64,000 nt of DNA, taken from NCBI GenBank assembly GCA_945861535.1, contig CAMAUZ010000001.1, positions 124,001-188,000 on the forward strand, in the 5' to 3' direction. This stretch comes from Akkermansia muciniphila. Its GTDB lineage: Bacteria > Verrucomicrobiota > Verrucomicrobiia > Limisphaerales > BJHT01. Of the stretch, positions 18,556 through 28,510 are shown piece after piece (the first letter of the stretch is position 1; each line of letters opens with the position of its first letter). Under the pieces are notes generated by a model, which made no database searches, was not told the DNA's origin, and saw only the letters and a list, made by a program, of their open reading frames with translations. A program made the position numbers and the translations under genes.

Positions 18556-18759
18556 GTCCAAGCACGCTAAATCCAAACAAGCGGCGAATACTGGCTTGTC
18601 ACTGGGAGTCTTTGACCGCGCTCCCAGAATCGCCGGGCGCACCGCGTCGGGCGTCGCCTCCCCAGTTGGTGGAGACCGTCTTTCGCAGCGGCTCCAGCAG
18701 GCGTGAGACCACGGTCGTTTGACCGGTCGGCGAAACGGCGCTGGGGAGACAAAACATTT

Positions 18760-21700
18760 ATGAATCGTATTTCGTTCGTTGTTGCTTTGACCGCTGTCAT
18801 GGCCGTTCCGCTGCCGGCCCGCGCCGCCGCTCCCGCCGCCAAGACGGAGGAGAACAAAGGGCCGGTCAGTTACTACAAGCAAATCCGCCCCATTTTTCAG
18901 GCCCAATGCCAGGGCTGCCACCAGCCGGCCAAGGCGCAGGGCGGGTACGTGATGACCGATTTCGCCAAGTTGCTGGCGGGTGGTGACAGCAAGGACAAGA
19001 CCCCGGCCGTGCGCGTCGGTAAGCCGGAGCAAAGCTTGTTGGTTCAGCAATTGATCCCCAACAAAGCTGGGGAGGTCGAGATGCCTAAGGGCAAACCGCC
19101 GCTGCCTGAGACAGAGGTTGCGCTCATCAAAAAGTGGGTGGCCGAAGGCGCGAACGACGACACGCCCGCCAATGCCCGCCAGCGCTACGATCAGGATCAT
19201 CTGCCGGTGTACACCATGCCGCCGGTGGTTACGTCACTGGATTATTCGCCGGATGGGAAGCTCATTGCCGTCGCCGGATTTCACGAGGTACTGCTCCACA
19301 AGGCGGATGGCTCGGGAGTGGCAGCGCGCCTAGTGGGGCTTTCCGAGCGCATCGAGGCCGTGCGTTTTTCGCCGGATGGCAAGTTGCTCGCGGTCGCGGG
19401 CGGTCAGCCGGCGCGCATGGGGGAAATCCAGATTTGGGAGGTCGAGAAGCGCAAGTTGAAGCTGTCGCTGCCGGTGACTTACGACACGGTTTACGGCGTG
19501 AGTTGGTCGCCCGATGGCGCGTCCGTCGCGTTTGGCTGCTCGGACAACACCGTTCGCGCGATCAATGCCCAGACCGGCAAACAATTTCTCCAACAAAACT
19601 CGCACAGCGACTGGGTGCTCGACACGGCCTTCTCGGTGACGGGCGAGCATCTCGTCTCCGTCGGGCGCGACATGACGACCAAGCTCACCGAGGTCGCCAC
19701 GCAGCGGTTCGTGGACAATGTCACCTCGATCACGCCCGGCGCACTGCGCGGCGGCATCCACTCCATCGAGCGGCATCCCGAGCAGGACAACATCCTCGTG
19801 GGCGGCTCGGACGGCGCGCCGCAGGTGTTCCGCATCTTCCGCCAGACCGCGCGGCAGATCGGCGACAACGCGAATTTGATCCGCAAATTTCCCGACATGC
19901 CGGGTCGCATCTTCAGCGCGCGCTACAGCCGCGACGGGAAAAAATTCGCCGCCGCCAGTTCGCTCGACAACAGCGGGCAGGTCGTCATCTACGCGGCCGA
20001 CCTCAACGTGAAAATTCCCGACAACATCAAGAAGATCATGGAGAAGCGGTTCGCCTCGCAGACCCCGGCGGAGCGCATGGAGCTGGAGAAATTTCAGACC
20101 AGCGGCACCAAGCTCGTCGCGCAGTGGGATCTCGCGACGGCGGGTGTTTACGCCGTGGCGTTCAGCCCGGACGGGAAGACCGTCGCGGCTTCAGGGCAGG
20201 ATGGGCTGCTGCGGTTCATCGACGCGACGACGGGCAAGGTTGCCAAATCCGTTCCTTCCGCGCCGGTGATCGCCGCCAAGACCGCACCGTCCGGACCCGC
20301 CACCGCTGCCGCGCTGCGGCCCGCCGCCAATCTCTACACGCTCAATCCCGCCGATCAGGAAACCCTGCCGAAAGGCGCGCAGGTCGTGTCGCTCGATGTT
20401 CAACCGAAGTCCATCAAGCTCGGCAAGAGCACCGAGTACAACCAGGTCGTCGTCAGCGCCAAGCTCGCCTCGGGCGACACGGCGGACGTGACGCGCATCG
20501 TCAATTTCAGCGTGGACGCGAAGATCGCGGACATCACGCCGCGCGGGCATTTGCACCCGATCGCCAACGGCACCACGCAGCTCAAGGTCAGCCTCGGCGA
20601 CAAGACGCTGATGGTGCCGGTGCAGGTCTCCGGCCTCACGCCAGACATCGCGGTGGACTTCATTCGCGACGTGAATCCCGTCCTCTCCAAGCTCGGCTGT
20701 AACGCCGGAACGTGTCACGGCGCGAAGGACGGCAAGAACGGTTTCAAGCTGTCGCTGCGCGGCTACGATCCGATCTACGACGTGCGCGCTTTCATTGATG
20801 ATCTGGCGTCGCGCCGCGTGAATTTCGCCTCGCCCGACGACAGCCTGATGTTGCTCAAGTCCACCGGGGCTGTGCCGCATGAAGGCGGCCAGCGCACGCG
20901 CACCGACGAGAAATATTATCAAATCCTCCGCGCGTGGATCGCCGACGGGGCCAAGCTCAACCTCGCCGCGCCGCGGGTGACGCGCATCGAAATCCTCCCG
21001 CACAATCCAGTTGTCCAAGCCGTTGGCGCGCGGCAGCAAATCCGCGTCGTGGCGTTTTTTGCTAATGGCGATTCCCGCGATGTCACTGCTGAGTCCTTCA
21101 CCGAGAGCGGCAACACGGATGTCGCCATTGACGAGGGCGGTGGCCTGCTGAAGGTGCTCCGGCGCGGCGAAGCCCCCGTGCTCGTGCGCTACGAGGGCGC
21201 TTACGCCGCGACGACGATCACCGTCATGGGCGATCGCACGGGCTTCACGTGGAAAGACCAGCCGGCCAACAACAAGATCGACGAACTCGTCGCCGCCAAG
21301 TGGAAGCGGATGAAAACGCTGCCGTCGGACCTCTGCTCCGATGCCGACTTTGTCCGCCGCGTTTATCTCGATCTCACCGGCCTGCCGCCGACGGCGGATG
21401 ATGTTCGCACCTTTGTCGCCGACAAGGCCGACACCCGTGCCAAGCGCGAGGCGCTGATCGACAAGCTCGTGGGCAGCCCCGATTACGTGGATCACTGGGC
21501 GAACAAGTGGGCCGACCTGTTGCAGGTGAATCGCAAGTTCCTCGGGGCCGAAGGCGCGCAGGCGTTCCGCGAATGGATTCGCAAGGAAATCGACGCCAAC
21601 ACCCCCTACGACCAGTTCGTGAAGAAGATCGTCACCGCCGTCGGCTCGAATCGTGAACACCCCGAGGCCTCCTACTTCAAGGTTCTGCGCACGCCGACCG

Positions 21701-23907
21701 AGACGATGGAGAACACCACGCACCTCTTCCTCGCCACGCGCTTCAACTGCAACAAGTGCCACGACCATCCCTTCGAGCGCTGGACGCAGGATCAGTATTA
21801 TCAGATGACCGCGTTCTTCGCCCAGGTGGACCTCAAAAAGGATCCCGAGAGCAAGGACAAGAACATCGGGGGCACCGCCGTCGAGGGCGCGAAGCCATTG
21901 TATGAAATCATCAGTGACAAAACCGACGGCGACGTGAAGCACGACCGCACCGGCAAGGTGACGCCGCCTGATTTTCCGTATCCCGCCAAGTTCGAGTTGA
22001 AGAAGGAAAAGCCGTCCCGCCGCGAGAAGCTCGCCGAGTGGCTGACCTCGCCCGACAACCGTTACTTCGCCGCCAGCTACGTCAACCGCCTCTGGGGTTA
22101 TCTCCTCGGCGTCGGCATCATCGAGCCTCTGGACGACATCCGCGCCGGCAATCCCGCGACCAACCCCGAGCTGCTCGAATATCTCACGCAGGAGTTTGTG
22201 AAGAGCCAGTTCAACGTGCGCCATCTCATCCAGCTCATCTGCAAATCGCGCACCTACCAGCTCACGCTCGCGACCCACAAATGGAACGAGGACGACAAGA
22301 TCAATTACTCGCACGCGCTCGCCCGGCGTCTGCCCGCCGAGGTGCTCTACGACGCCGTCCTGCGCGTCACCGGCGCTGCGCCGAATTTCCCCGGCGTCAA
22401 GGCCGGCACCCGCGCCGCGCAGTTACCCGACTCGGCCATCGACGTGCCCAGCGGCTTCCTCGCCAACCTCGGCCGCCCGCCCCGCGAGAGCGCCTGCGAA
22501 TGCGAGCGCAGCAATGAGATCCGCCTTGGCTCGGTCATGTCCCTCCTGACCGGCCCCGCCGTGGCCGACGCCGTCGGCGACACCAACAACGCCATCGCCA
22601 AACTTGTAACCGCCGAGAAGGACGACCGGAAAGTGGTGCAGGAACTTTACCTGCGCGTCCTCAACCGCCCGGCCACCGACAAGGAAATCGACAAGGCCCT
22701 CAAGACTGCCCAGGACATCGACAAGGATCACACGCAGCTCGCCGCCGCGCTCGACGCCTCCGAAAAGAAACACGCCCCCGACATCGCCCGCCGCGAAAAG
22801 GAACGCCTCGACGCCATCGCCACCGCCGAGAAAACCCTCGCCGCCTACGAGAAGGAACGCGCGCCGATCAATGCCGCCGCCGAAAAGAAACGCCTCGATA
22901 GAATCGCCGCGGACGAGAAGGCACTGAAGGATTCGGATGCCGCGTTGGCAACGCGTCAGTCCGAGTGGGACAAGAACCTCCCCGTCAGCCGCACTTGGAC
23001 CGCGTGGACGATGCTCGAGTTCAGCGAGATCAAGGCCAGTCCCAACATGAAGCTCGCCAAGCAGAAGGACGGCTCGCTCCTCGCCACTGGCACCGGCGCG
23101 ACCATTGACTACAACCTCACCGCCGAGACCAAGCTCACCAACATCACCGGCGTGCTGATCGAGGCGCTCCCCGACCTGAGCCTCCCCGACTTCGGCCCCG
23201 GCCGGAGCAAGGGGAACTTCGTCCTCACCGAGCTGACCCTCGCGTGGAATCGCAAGGGCAAGGCCGACGAGAAAACCAACGTAACCTTCTCCGACGCCCG
23301 CGCCGATTTCTCGCAGAAGGACTTCGACGTGAAGCTCGCCATCGACGGCAAAAATGACAACGGCGGCAAGGGCTGGGCCATCGGCGGCGCGCCGGTCGGA
23401 CAGCCGCACTTCGCCACGTTCCAGCTCGCCAAGCCGATCGCCAACACCAGCACCAATGCCACCGAGCTGCGCTTCGTGTTGTCGCAGAAGTTCGGCGAGG
23501 CTTTCACCCTCGGCCGCTTCCGCGTCTGGGTCACCACCTCCGCCGACCCGCTGAACTTCGGCCTGCCCGCGCCGGTGATCGAAGCCGTCAAGCTCCCGCC
23601 GCCGCTCCGCTCGAAGGAGCAGGTCGCCGCGTTGACCACGTACTATCGCGGCGATGATGCCGACCTGCGCAAGAAAGAGCAGACGCTCTTCACCAGCAAG
23701 CTGCCGCTCCCCGCCGATCCCAAGCTCGCCGAACTCAAGGGCGTCGTGGTCACGGCGACCGAGCCGATCAAGCTCGATCCCAAGCTCGTCCAGCTCCGGC
23801 AGGACACCACGATGAGCACCAAGCAACTCACCGACAAACGCCTCACCACCGCGCAGGATCTCGCTTGGGCGCTCATTAATAATCCGGCCTTCCTGTTTAA
23901 CCGCTAG
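18760..23907 (+). CDS. Planctomycete-type cytochrome / WD40 / DUF1549 / DUF1553 protein
   Basis: A 1,715-residue exported protein. In order: signal peptide (1-24); cytochrome-like region with one CQGCH haem motif (C50, C53, H54); WD40-like blades (about 150-500, with SPDG phrases); a Big2-like Ig region; a domain with CNAGTCHGAKDGKNGF (about 645-660); DUF1549 (about 830-1050, with CNKCHDHPFERW); DUF1553 (from about 1080, ending INNPAFLFNR). A charged coiled-coil insert (about 1325-1405) and a beta-rich insert (about 1410-1600) interrupt DUF1553. Such proteins are usually paired with DUF1501 partners, as here, and are proposed to act in extracellular degradation of complex substrates; no biochemical role is established. 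ATG 18760 opens the signal peptide. Confidence 0.85.
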   Translation: MNRISFVVALTAVMAVPLPARAAAPAAKTEENKGPVSYYKQIRPIFQAQCQGCHQPAKAQGGYVMTDFAKLLAGGDSKDKTPAVRVGKPEQSLLVQQLIPNKAGEVEMPKGKPPLPETEVALIKKWVAEGANDDTPANARQRYDQDHLPVYTMPPVVTSLDYSPDGKLIAVAGFHEVLLHKADGSGVAARLVGLSERIEAVRFSPDGKLLAVAGGQPARMGEIQIWEVEKRKLKLSLPVTYDTVYGVSWSPDGASVAFGCSDNTVRAINAQTGKQFLQQNSHSDWVLDTAFSVTGEHLVSVGRDMTTKLTEVATQRFVDNVTSITPGALRGGIHSIERHPEQDNILVGGSDGAPQVFRIFRQTARQIGDNANLIRKFPDMPGRIFSARYSRDGKKFAAASSLDNSGQVVIYAADLNVKIPDNIKKIMEKRFASQTPAERMELEKFQTSGTKLVAQWDLATAGVYAVAFSPDGKTVAASGQDGLLRFIDATTGKVAKSVPSAPVIAAKTAPSGPATAAALRPAANLYTLNPADQETLPKGAQVVSLDVQPKSIKLGKSTEYNQVVVSAKLASGDTADVTRIVNFSVDAKIADITPRGHLHPIANGTTQLKVSLGDKTLMVPVQVSGLTPDIAVDFIRDVNPVLSKLGCNAGTCHGAKDGKNGFKLSLRGYDPIYDVRAFIDDLASRRVNFASPDDSLMLLKSTGAVPHEGGQRTRTDEKYYQILRAWIADGAKLNLAAPRVTRIEILPHNPVVQAVGARQQIRVVAFFANGDSRDVTAESFTESGNTDVAIDEGGGLLKVLRRGEAPVLVRYEGAYAATTITVMGDRTGFTWKDQPANNKIDELVAAKWKRMKTLPSDLCSDADFVRRVYLDLTGLPPTADDVRTFVADKADTRAKREALIDKLVGSPDYVDHWANKWADLLQVNRKFLGAEGAQAFREWIRKEIDANTPYDQFVKKIVTAVGSNREHPEASYFKVLRTPTETMENTTHLFLATRFNCNKCHDHPFERWTQDQYYQMTAFFAQVDLKKDPESKDKNIGGTAVEGAKPLYEIISDKTDGDVKHDRTGKVTPPDFPYPAKFELKKEKPSRREKLAEWLTSPDNRYFAASYVNRLWGYLLGVGIIEPLDDIRAGNPATNPELLEYLTQEFVKSQFNVRHLIQLICKSRTYQLTLATHKWNEDDKINYSHALARRLPAEVLYDAVLRVTGAAPNFPGVKAGTRAAQLPDSAIDVPSGFLANLGRPPRESACECERSNEIRLGSVMSLLTGPAVADAVGDTNNAIAKLVTAEKDDRKVVQELYLRVLNRPATDKEIDKALKTAQDIDKDHTQLAAALDASEKKHAPDIARREKERLDAIATAEKTLAAYEKERAPINAAAEKKRLDRIAADEKALKDSDAALATRQSEWDKNLPVSRTWTAWTMLEFSEIKASPNMKLAKQKDGSLLATGTGATIDYNLTAETKLTNITGVLIEALPDLSLPDFGPGRSKGNFVLTELTLAWNRKGKADEKTNVTFSDARADFSQKDFDVKLAIDGKNDNGGKGWAIGGAPVGQPHFATFQLAKPIANTSTNATELRFVLSQKFGEAFTLGRFRVWVTTSADPLNFGLPAPVIEAVKLPPPLRSKEQVAALTTYYRGDDADLRKKEQTLFTSKLPLPADPKLAELKGVVVTATEPIKLDPKLVQLRQDTTMSTKQLTDKRLTTAQDLAWALINNPAFLFNR

Positions 23908-23962
23908 ACTCCCGCACCCGAAAAGCTTTTAGTCACGCAACCATCAACCAAAAGACAAACCT

Positions 23963-25432
23963 ATGATTCGTGTTCCTGGTCAACCCGGCAGAGACCTCTG
24001 CGATACCCATCTCGGCGTCACCCGCCGCGACCTCATCCGTGTCGGCGGCTCCGCGCTGCTCGGCCTCACCCTCGGCTCCATGTTCGAGCTGAAAGCCCGC
24101 GCTGGCGTCTCGACCGCCAAAAAAGCCCCCGGCTGGGGCAAGGCCAAGAGTATTATCATGGTCTATCTCCAGGGTGGCCCGAGCCACATTGACCTGTGGG
24201 ATCCCAAGGAAAATGTCTCCGACAAATTCCGCAGCGTTTTCAAGAGCATCCCGACCAAGATTCCGGGGGTGAACTACACCGAAATCCTGCCGCAACTGGC
24301 CAAGGTGAACGACAAGTTCAACATGATCCGGTCGATGAGCTACACGCCCAACGGCCTGTTTAATCACACCGCCGCGATCTACCAGATCATGACCGGCTAC
24401 ACGACCGACAAGGTCAGCGCCTCCGGCCAGCTCGAACCGCCCAGCCCGAAAGACTTCCCGAACTTCGGTTCCAACATCATCCGCCTCAAGCCGCCCACCG
24501 AGCCGATGCTGCCGTTCGTCATGCTCCCGCGGCCGTTGCAGGAATCCAACGTCGTCGGCAAGGGCGGCACCGCTGGCTTCCTCGGCAAAGGTTTCGATCC
24601 CTACTATCTCTTCCCGGACGGTGACGACATGGACTTGACCAAGATGAACCGGATTAAGATCGACGATCTCAAGCTCCGGCCCGACGTCTTCTCGGTCCGT
24701 CTCCAACGCCGCGCCCGCCTCCGCGACGCCGTGCATGAAGCCATGCCGGAAATCGACAAGGCCGTGGAGCAATACAACCTCAACGAGTATTACGACCGCG
24801 CCCTGAACCTCATCGTCTCCGGCCGCGCGCGCGACGCCTTTGCCATCGAACGCGAAGACACCAAGCTGCGCGAGCGCTACGGCATGAACACCTTCGGCCA
24901 GAGCTGTCTTCTTGCCCGCCGCCTTGTCGAAGCCGGCACCCGCGTCGTCGAAGTCATCTGGCCCAAGGTCGCCAACTCGGACAACCACTCTTGGGATCAC
25001 CACGCCGGTCTGACCGACCGCATGAAGACCCGCTCCGGCCCCATGCTCGACCAGGGCCTCTCCGCGCTCTTCGAAGACCTCGATCAACGCGGACTCCTCG
25101 ACGAAACCCTCGTCGTCTGCCTCGGTGAATTCGGCCGCAGCCCCGAGAAAGGCGTCAGCACCTCCGGCAACGGCAACAGTGCCGACGGCCGCGATCACTG
25201 GCCGTATTGCTACACCGCCATCACCGCCGGTGCGGGCATCAAGCGCGGCAACGTCCACGGCAAGTCCGACAAGACCGGCTCCAGCCCGACCGAGGACCCC
25301 GTGCATCCCACCGAACTGCTCGCGACCATCTATCACGCGTTCGGCATCGACCCCGAAACCATCGTGTACAACCACCTCAACCAACCCCGCGAACTGGTGA
25401 AAGCCAAAGCCATCACCAAGCTTTTCGCTTGA
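23963..25432 (+). CDS. DUF1501 family protein (sulfatase-fold), Tat-exported
   Basis: A 489-residue protein 55 bases downstream of the DUF1549/1553 gene and surely in its operon. The N-terminus has [19 protein letters not shown], a twin-arginine signal. The body matches DUF1501, a family with an alkaline-phosphatase/sulfatase-like fold: [15 protein letters not shown] near 70, DNHSWDHH near 340 and GEFGRSP near 390. The pair DUF1549/1553 plus DUF1501 is a known fixed couple in Planctomycetes and Verrucomicrobiota; its substrate is unknown. A strong terminator follows. Confidence 0.9.
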   Translation: MIRVPGQPGRDLCDTHLGVTRRDLIRVGGSALLGLTLGSMFELKARAGVSTAKKAPGWGKAKSIIMVYLQGGPSHIDLWDPKENVSDKFRSVFKSIPTKIPGVNYTEILPQLAKVNDKFNMIRSMSYTPNGLFNHTAAIYQIMTGYTTDKVSASGQLEPPSPKDFPNFGSNIIRLKPPTEPMLPFVMLPRPLQESNVVGKGGTAGFLGKGFDPYYLFPDGDDMDLTKMNRIKIDDLKLRPDVFSVRLQRRARLRDAVHEAMPEIDKAVEQYNLNEYYDRALNLIVSGRARDAFAIEREDTKLRERYGMNTFGQSCLLARRLVEAGTRVVEVIWPKVANSDNHSWDHHAGLTDRMKTRSGPMLDQGLSALFEDLDQRGLLDETLVVCLGEFGRSPEKGVSTSGNGNSADGRDHWPYCYTAITAGAGIKRGNVHGKSDKTGSSPTEDPVHPTELLATIYHAFGIDPETIVYNHLNQPRELVKAKAITKLFA

Positions 25433-25462
25433 GCGGCCGAGCAGGGCCGTCACGAATTCATA

Positions 25463-25500
25463 ACGCGCCTGGGCCGCCAAGTCCGGGCGCGTTTTTGTTT
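25463..25500 (+). terminator. Rho-independent terminator after the DUF1501 gene
   Basis: ACGCGCCTGG and CCGGGCGCGT pair around the loop GCCGCCAAGT and run straight into TTTTGTTT. It lies 30 bases after the stop and ends the cytochrome/DUF1501 operon. Confidence 0.88.
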
Positions 25501-25977
25501 CCCCCACTGGTAGGCGACGACAGGGGACTCTCACTCTTTCCTATCTTGGCGGGCGTTAAAACACCGTCCCGCCAGATTCAAGCCTGCCCTCCAAGGGTGC
25601 TCGGTGCGAAAACTCTCTCCGGCCGGATTGTCCGCCGAACTCACTTTGTTTCTGCCCCTCTCTGCGTCCCTTCCGATCGCTGCGGTGTTCTGTGGAGAAT
25701 TGAGATGGAACTGAGCCGCCCAACAAAATACCGCAGGGATAAGAAGGGACAGGACGCGAGGGGAACTATGGACATCTTCCCGACGCGCAAAGATTCGGAA
25801 CGGTAGCGATACCCGGAAACACCCTCCGACTGCCAAACCTTCCGGATTTTCTACGGCTGTCTATTTGTCGCGGGAGTCGAGAGCGCCGCACAGCGGCCGG
25901 TCTTGCGCCATCACACAGTCCCAGCAGCGCACCCACCGTCCCGACCTGGAGTTATCAACCCGCACCCCGCCGTTGGC
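25501..25977. other. Intergenic region with a degenerate family A repeat
   Basis: A degenerate family A copy lies at 25510-25531 (TAGGCGACGACAGGGGACTC). No credible gene is seen in the rest. Confidence 0.5.
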
Positions 25978-26880
25978 TTAGAAATCGTAGCGGCGGAATT
26001 TTCCGGTCGAGACGACCTCGATCCAGTCCACATCCACCGTCTGCGCTTGCATGGGCAGGTACAGCCGGATCATGCCATACGGTCCGGGGTACGGGATCGG
26101 GACATTGACTTCCTGCCAGTCGCCACCCGTGGTGGTGAATGGCATTGTCTTCATCCCGGTTGGGTCGCTATCCGTCCCGGAAGGCAGCAACTCCACCTTG
26201 CCCGGACCACCGGCGGCGCTGCGGACGCGGAACTTGATCGCGCCGGGGCCGACGCTGAACTTGCTGCCGTAGGAGGCCAGGAACGGGCCGGTGATGCTGG
26301 GATTCTTCTTGTTGAGCGCCTTGCCCGTCACCGTGACTATCCCGTTGGCGACGGTGGCGGCGCAATACCGCTCCCGCCAGCCTTCGAGGGGATCATTTTC
26401 CGTCGCGGGCGCGCCGGGCTTGGCCGCCGGTTTTTTTGAGGTTGGGGTGACTTTTGGTTCGAGGTTGACCATCTCCGGGGCATTCGGGGCGGGTTTGAAT
26501 TTCGCATCGCCCGTTGTCGTGGCTTTCTCCTTGGGCTCGGCCGGCTCCACCTCCGCCACCTTGAGAATGACGTGGGCGGCGACGAAGGAAACCCCCAGGA
26601 CGAGCATCACTTTCAAGATCAGCATCCCGTGTTTCTCGAACACCCACTTTCTCAACTGGCGCCCAATCGTCGGGCGCAGGTGATGGGTGCAGGAAATGCA
26701 ACGGGGACTGGCCCGCAGGTTCTCATGCCCGCAGACCGCGCAGTTGATGTACAGGCTCTGCTTGCAAGCCTTGCACGCACGGGCGTCGTCCGTGTTCTTC
26801 TCGCCGCATTTCGGGCACACCAGAACCCCGCCCGGTTGGCTGGGCTTGGACCGGCTGGATTTCAGTTCTTCGAGTCGCAT
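25978..26880 (-). CDS. Zinc-ribbon membrane protein with C-terminal beta-sandwich
   Basis: A 300-residue protein. Four CxxC pairs at C22/C25, C36/C39, C47/C50 and C61/C64 form two zinc ribbons on the cytoplasmic side. One membrane helix follows (about 86-108, LILKVMLVLGVSFVAAHVIL). After a proline/lysine linker comes a C-terminal beta-rich domain (about 170-300), ending DVDWIEVVSTGKFRRYDF and resembling a carbohydrate-binding-like sandwich on the outer face. The ATG at 26880 gives the first zinc ribbon directly. Function unknown; such layouts suit envelope sensors or assembly factors. It diverges from the DUF4139 array. Confidence 0.75.
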   Translation of the reverse strand: MRLEELKSSRSKPSQPGGVLVCPKCGEKNTDDARACKACKQSLYINCAVCGHENLRASPRCISCTHHLRPTIGRQLRKWVFEKHGMLILKVMLVLGVSFVAAHVILKVAEVEPAEPKEKATTTGDAKFKPAPNAPEMVNLEPKVTPTSKKPAAKPGAPATENDPLEGWRERYCAATVANGIVTVTGKALNKKNPSITGPFLASYGSKFSVGPGAIKFRVRSAAGGPGKVELLPSGTDSDPTGMKTMPFTTTGGDWQEVNVPIPYPGPYGMIRLYLPMQAQTVDVDWIEVVSTGKFRRYDF

Positions 26881-27275
26881 TTCGATCTTTCTCTGGTTCG
26901 GTTTGGGCGGTGTGTCCGTTTGGCCGGACCGCAAATCTCCACGGCCGACATCCGCCAGCCGAACTGCCAGAGGATAGTTCACAGTGCGCCAGTTTTCAAA
27001 AACGGCGCAACTTTTTTCCTGCCTCGGGATTGCGCAAACGCCGGCACCTTCCCGAAAACACGGCCCTCGCCCGCCTCCGTCAGCGCCTCGCAGCGTGCCG
27101 ACGCGGGCCGGTCCCTTCGTGGTCTGGCTCGATCTGCCGTGGGGGCACCCCCGCAATCGGGGCCCCGTTTTCGCGGGAGCATTCTGCTAGTCCGCCCGTC
27201 TAACCCCTCCGTAACCAGCGAAATTGTCGCGACTTTGGTGTCCGTTGCCCTAGAACTTTTTCACACAACCAACCT
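26881..27275. other. Divergent intergenic region of 395 bases
   Basis: Separates the zinc-ribbon gene from the DUF4139 array and must hold both promoters. No confident -35/-10 pair or repeat family could be picked out. Confidence 0.45.
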
Positions 27276-28475
27276 ATGAAGGCTGCCATGAATCCTCGTC
27301 ACCTCCTCACCACCCTCGCCGTCCTCACCCTCGCCGCCGCGTCTGCGCAGGCGCGCGTCAAACTCGTCGCCCTGCCCGAGCGGGCGCGCGTCGTCGTCTC
27401 CCTCGCCCACCCCAACGCCACGCTGGTCGAGGAGGAGCGCATCCTCACCCTCCAGAAAGGCGTCAACCAGGTGGACTTCTCCTGGCGCGGCGTGAACATT
27501 GATCCCGCCTCGATCCAGGTCCGCATGTTGAGCCAGCCCGACAAGGTCATCATCCTCAACACCAGCTATCCCCCCAATGAAAACGCCCTCATCTGGGCCA
27601 TCAGCAGCCCCGACGCCAAGGAGGAGCGCATGCGCATTTCCTACCTGCTGCAGGGCCTCGGCCGCGATGTCGTCTATCGCGCCGTCGCCGAACCCGATGA
27701 AAAATCGCTGAACCTCCGCAACTACCTCCGCCTCCGCAACGACTCCGGCGAAGACCTCACCGAGGCCGAGGTTGGCATCGGTTACGGCGCCAATTTCAAG
27801 AAAAGCATCGCCGCCGGGGAAGTCCTCGAACTCCTCTCCGAACGCGTGGACGCCCTGCCCATCCGCAAAGTCCTCAATTGGGACGCTGCGAAACAGCCGT
27901 GGGACCCCGAGTACCAAAAGAGCACCATCGGCCTCCCGCTCACCTACATCATTAAGAACGACAAGGAATCCAAGCTCGGCACCCACACGCTCCTCCCCGG
28001 CAAGGTCCGCATCTTCATCAAAACCAAGGAACAGGCCGAAGCCCCCGGCGGCAAGGCCGGCGAAGGCGTCGCGTTCACCGGTGAAGACTGGGCCACGCTC
28101 ACCCCGGCCGACCGCGAGTTGAAGCTCTTCATCGGCGAAAGCCGCGAGGTCAAAGTCACCCAGCGCAAAATGAAGGACGAACGCACCGACATGCGCCGGA
28201 ACACCGGCAACCAGGTCGTCGTATGGAACACCGACGAGATTTACAAAATCGAGATCGAGAACTTCAAAAAAGTCCCCGCCGAACTCGTCATCACCGAGCA
28301 CATCCCCGGCTACTGGAAGATGGTCGAAAGCACCCACAAGTACGACCGCAAGGACGCCTTCACCATCGAGTACAAGTTGACTCTCCCCGCCGAGAGCACC
28401 GGCACGAAGAAGACCACCGTCAACTTCCAGCTCAACCGCATCAACGTTCAGGGCAACGAACCCACCAGCTACTAA
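27276..28475 (+). CDS. DUF4139-like secreted protein, divergent first member of the array
   Basis: A 399-residue protein with a signal peptide (about 1-26, ending AAASAQA). It keeps the plan of the five genes downstream: an N-terminal strand-rich region (ATLVEEERILTLQKGVNQVD, then FSWRGVNIDPASIQV), a central YLLQGLGRDVVYRA with NDSGEDL, and a C-terminal EIENFKKVPAELVI domain, which match the DUF4139/mucoidy-inhibitor-A-like pattern. It is much less similar to the others than they are to each other and lacks their hypervariable segment as such. ATG 27276 or the in-frame ATG 27291 could start it. Role unknown; probably periplasmic or surface. Confidence 0.75.
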   Translation: MKAAMNPRHLLTTLAVLTLAAASAQARVKLVALPERARVVVSLAHPNATLVEEERILTLQKGVNQVDFSWRGVNIDPASIQVRMLSQPDKVIILNTSYPPNENALIWAISSPDAKEERMRISYLLQGLGRDVVYRAVAEPDEKSLNLRNYLRLRNDSGEDLTEAEVGIGYGANFKKSIAAGEVLELLSERVDALPIRKVLNWDAAKQPWDPEYQKSTIGLPLTYIIKNDKESKLGTHTLLPGKVRIFIKTKEQAEAPGGKAGEGVAFTGEDWATLTPADRELKLFIGESREVKVTQRKMKDERTDMRRNTGNQVVVWNTDEIYKIEIENFKKVPAELVITEHIPGYWKMVESTHKYDRKDAFTIEYKLTLPAESTGTKKTTVNFQLNRINVQGNEPTSY

Positions 28476-28510
28476 GCGCCACCGCTTCCTAGCCGACCGG
28501 AGTTCCTCCT

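Noticed and set aside
20191-22314. Open frame of 707 codons on the minus strand within the DUF1549/1553 gene
   Set aside because: No motifs; fully covered by a domain-rich gene on the other strand.
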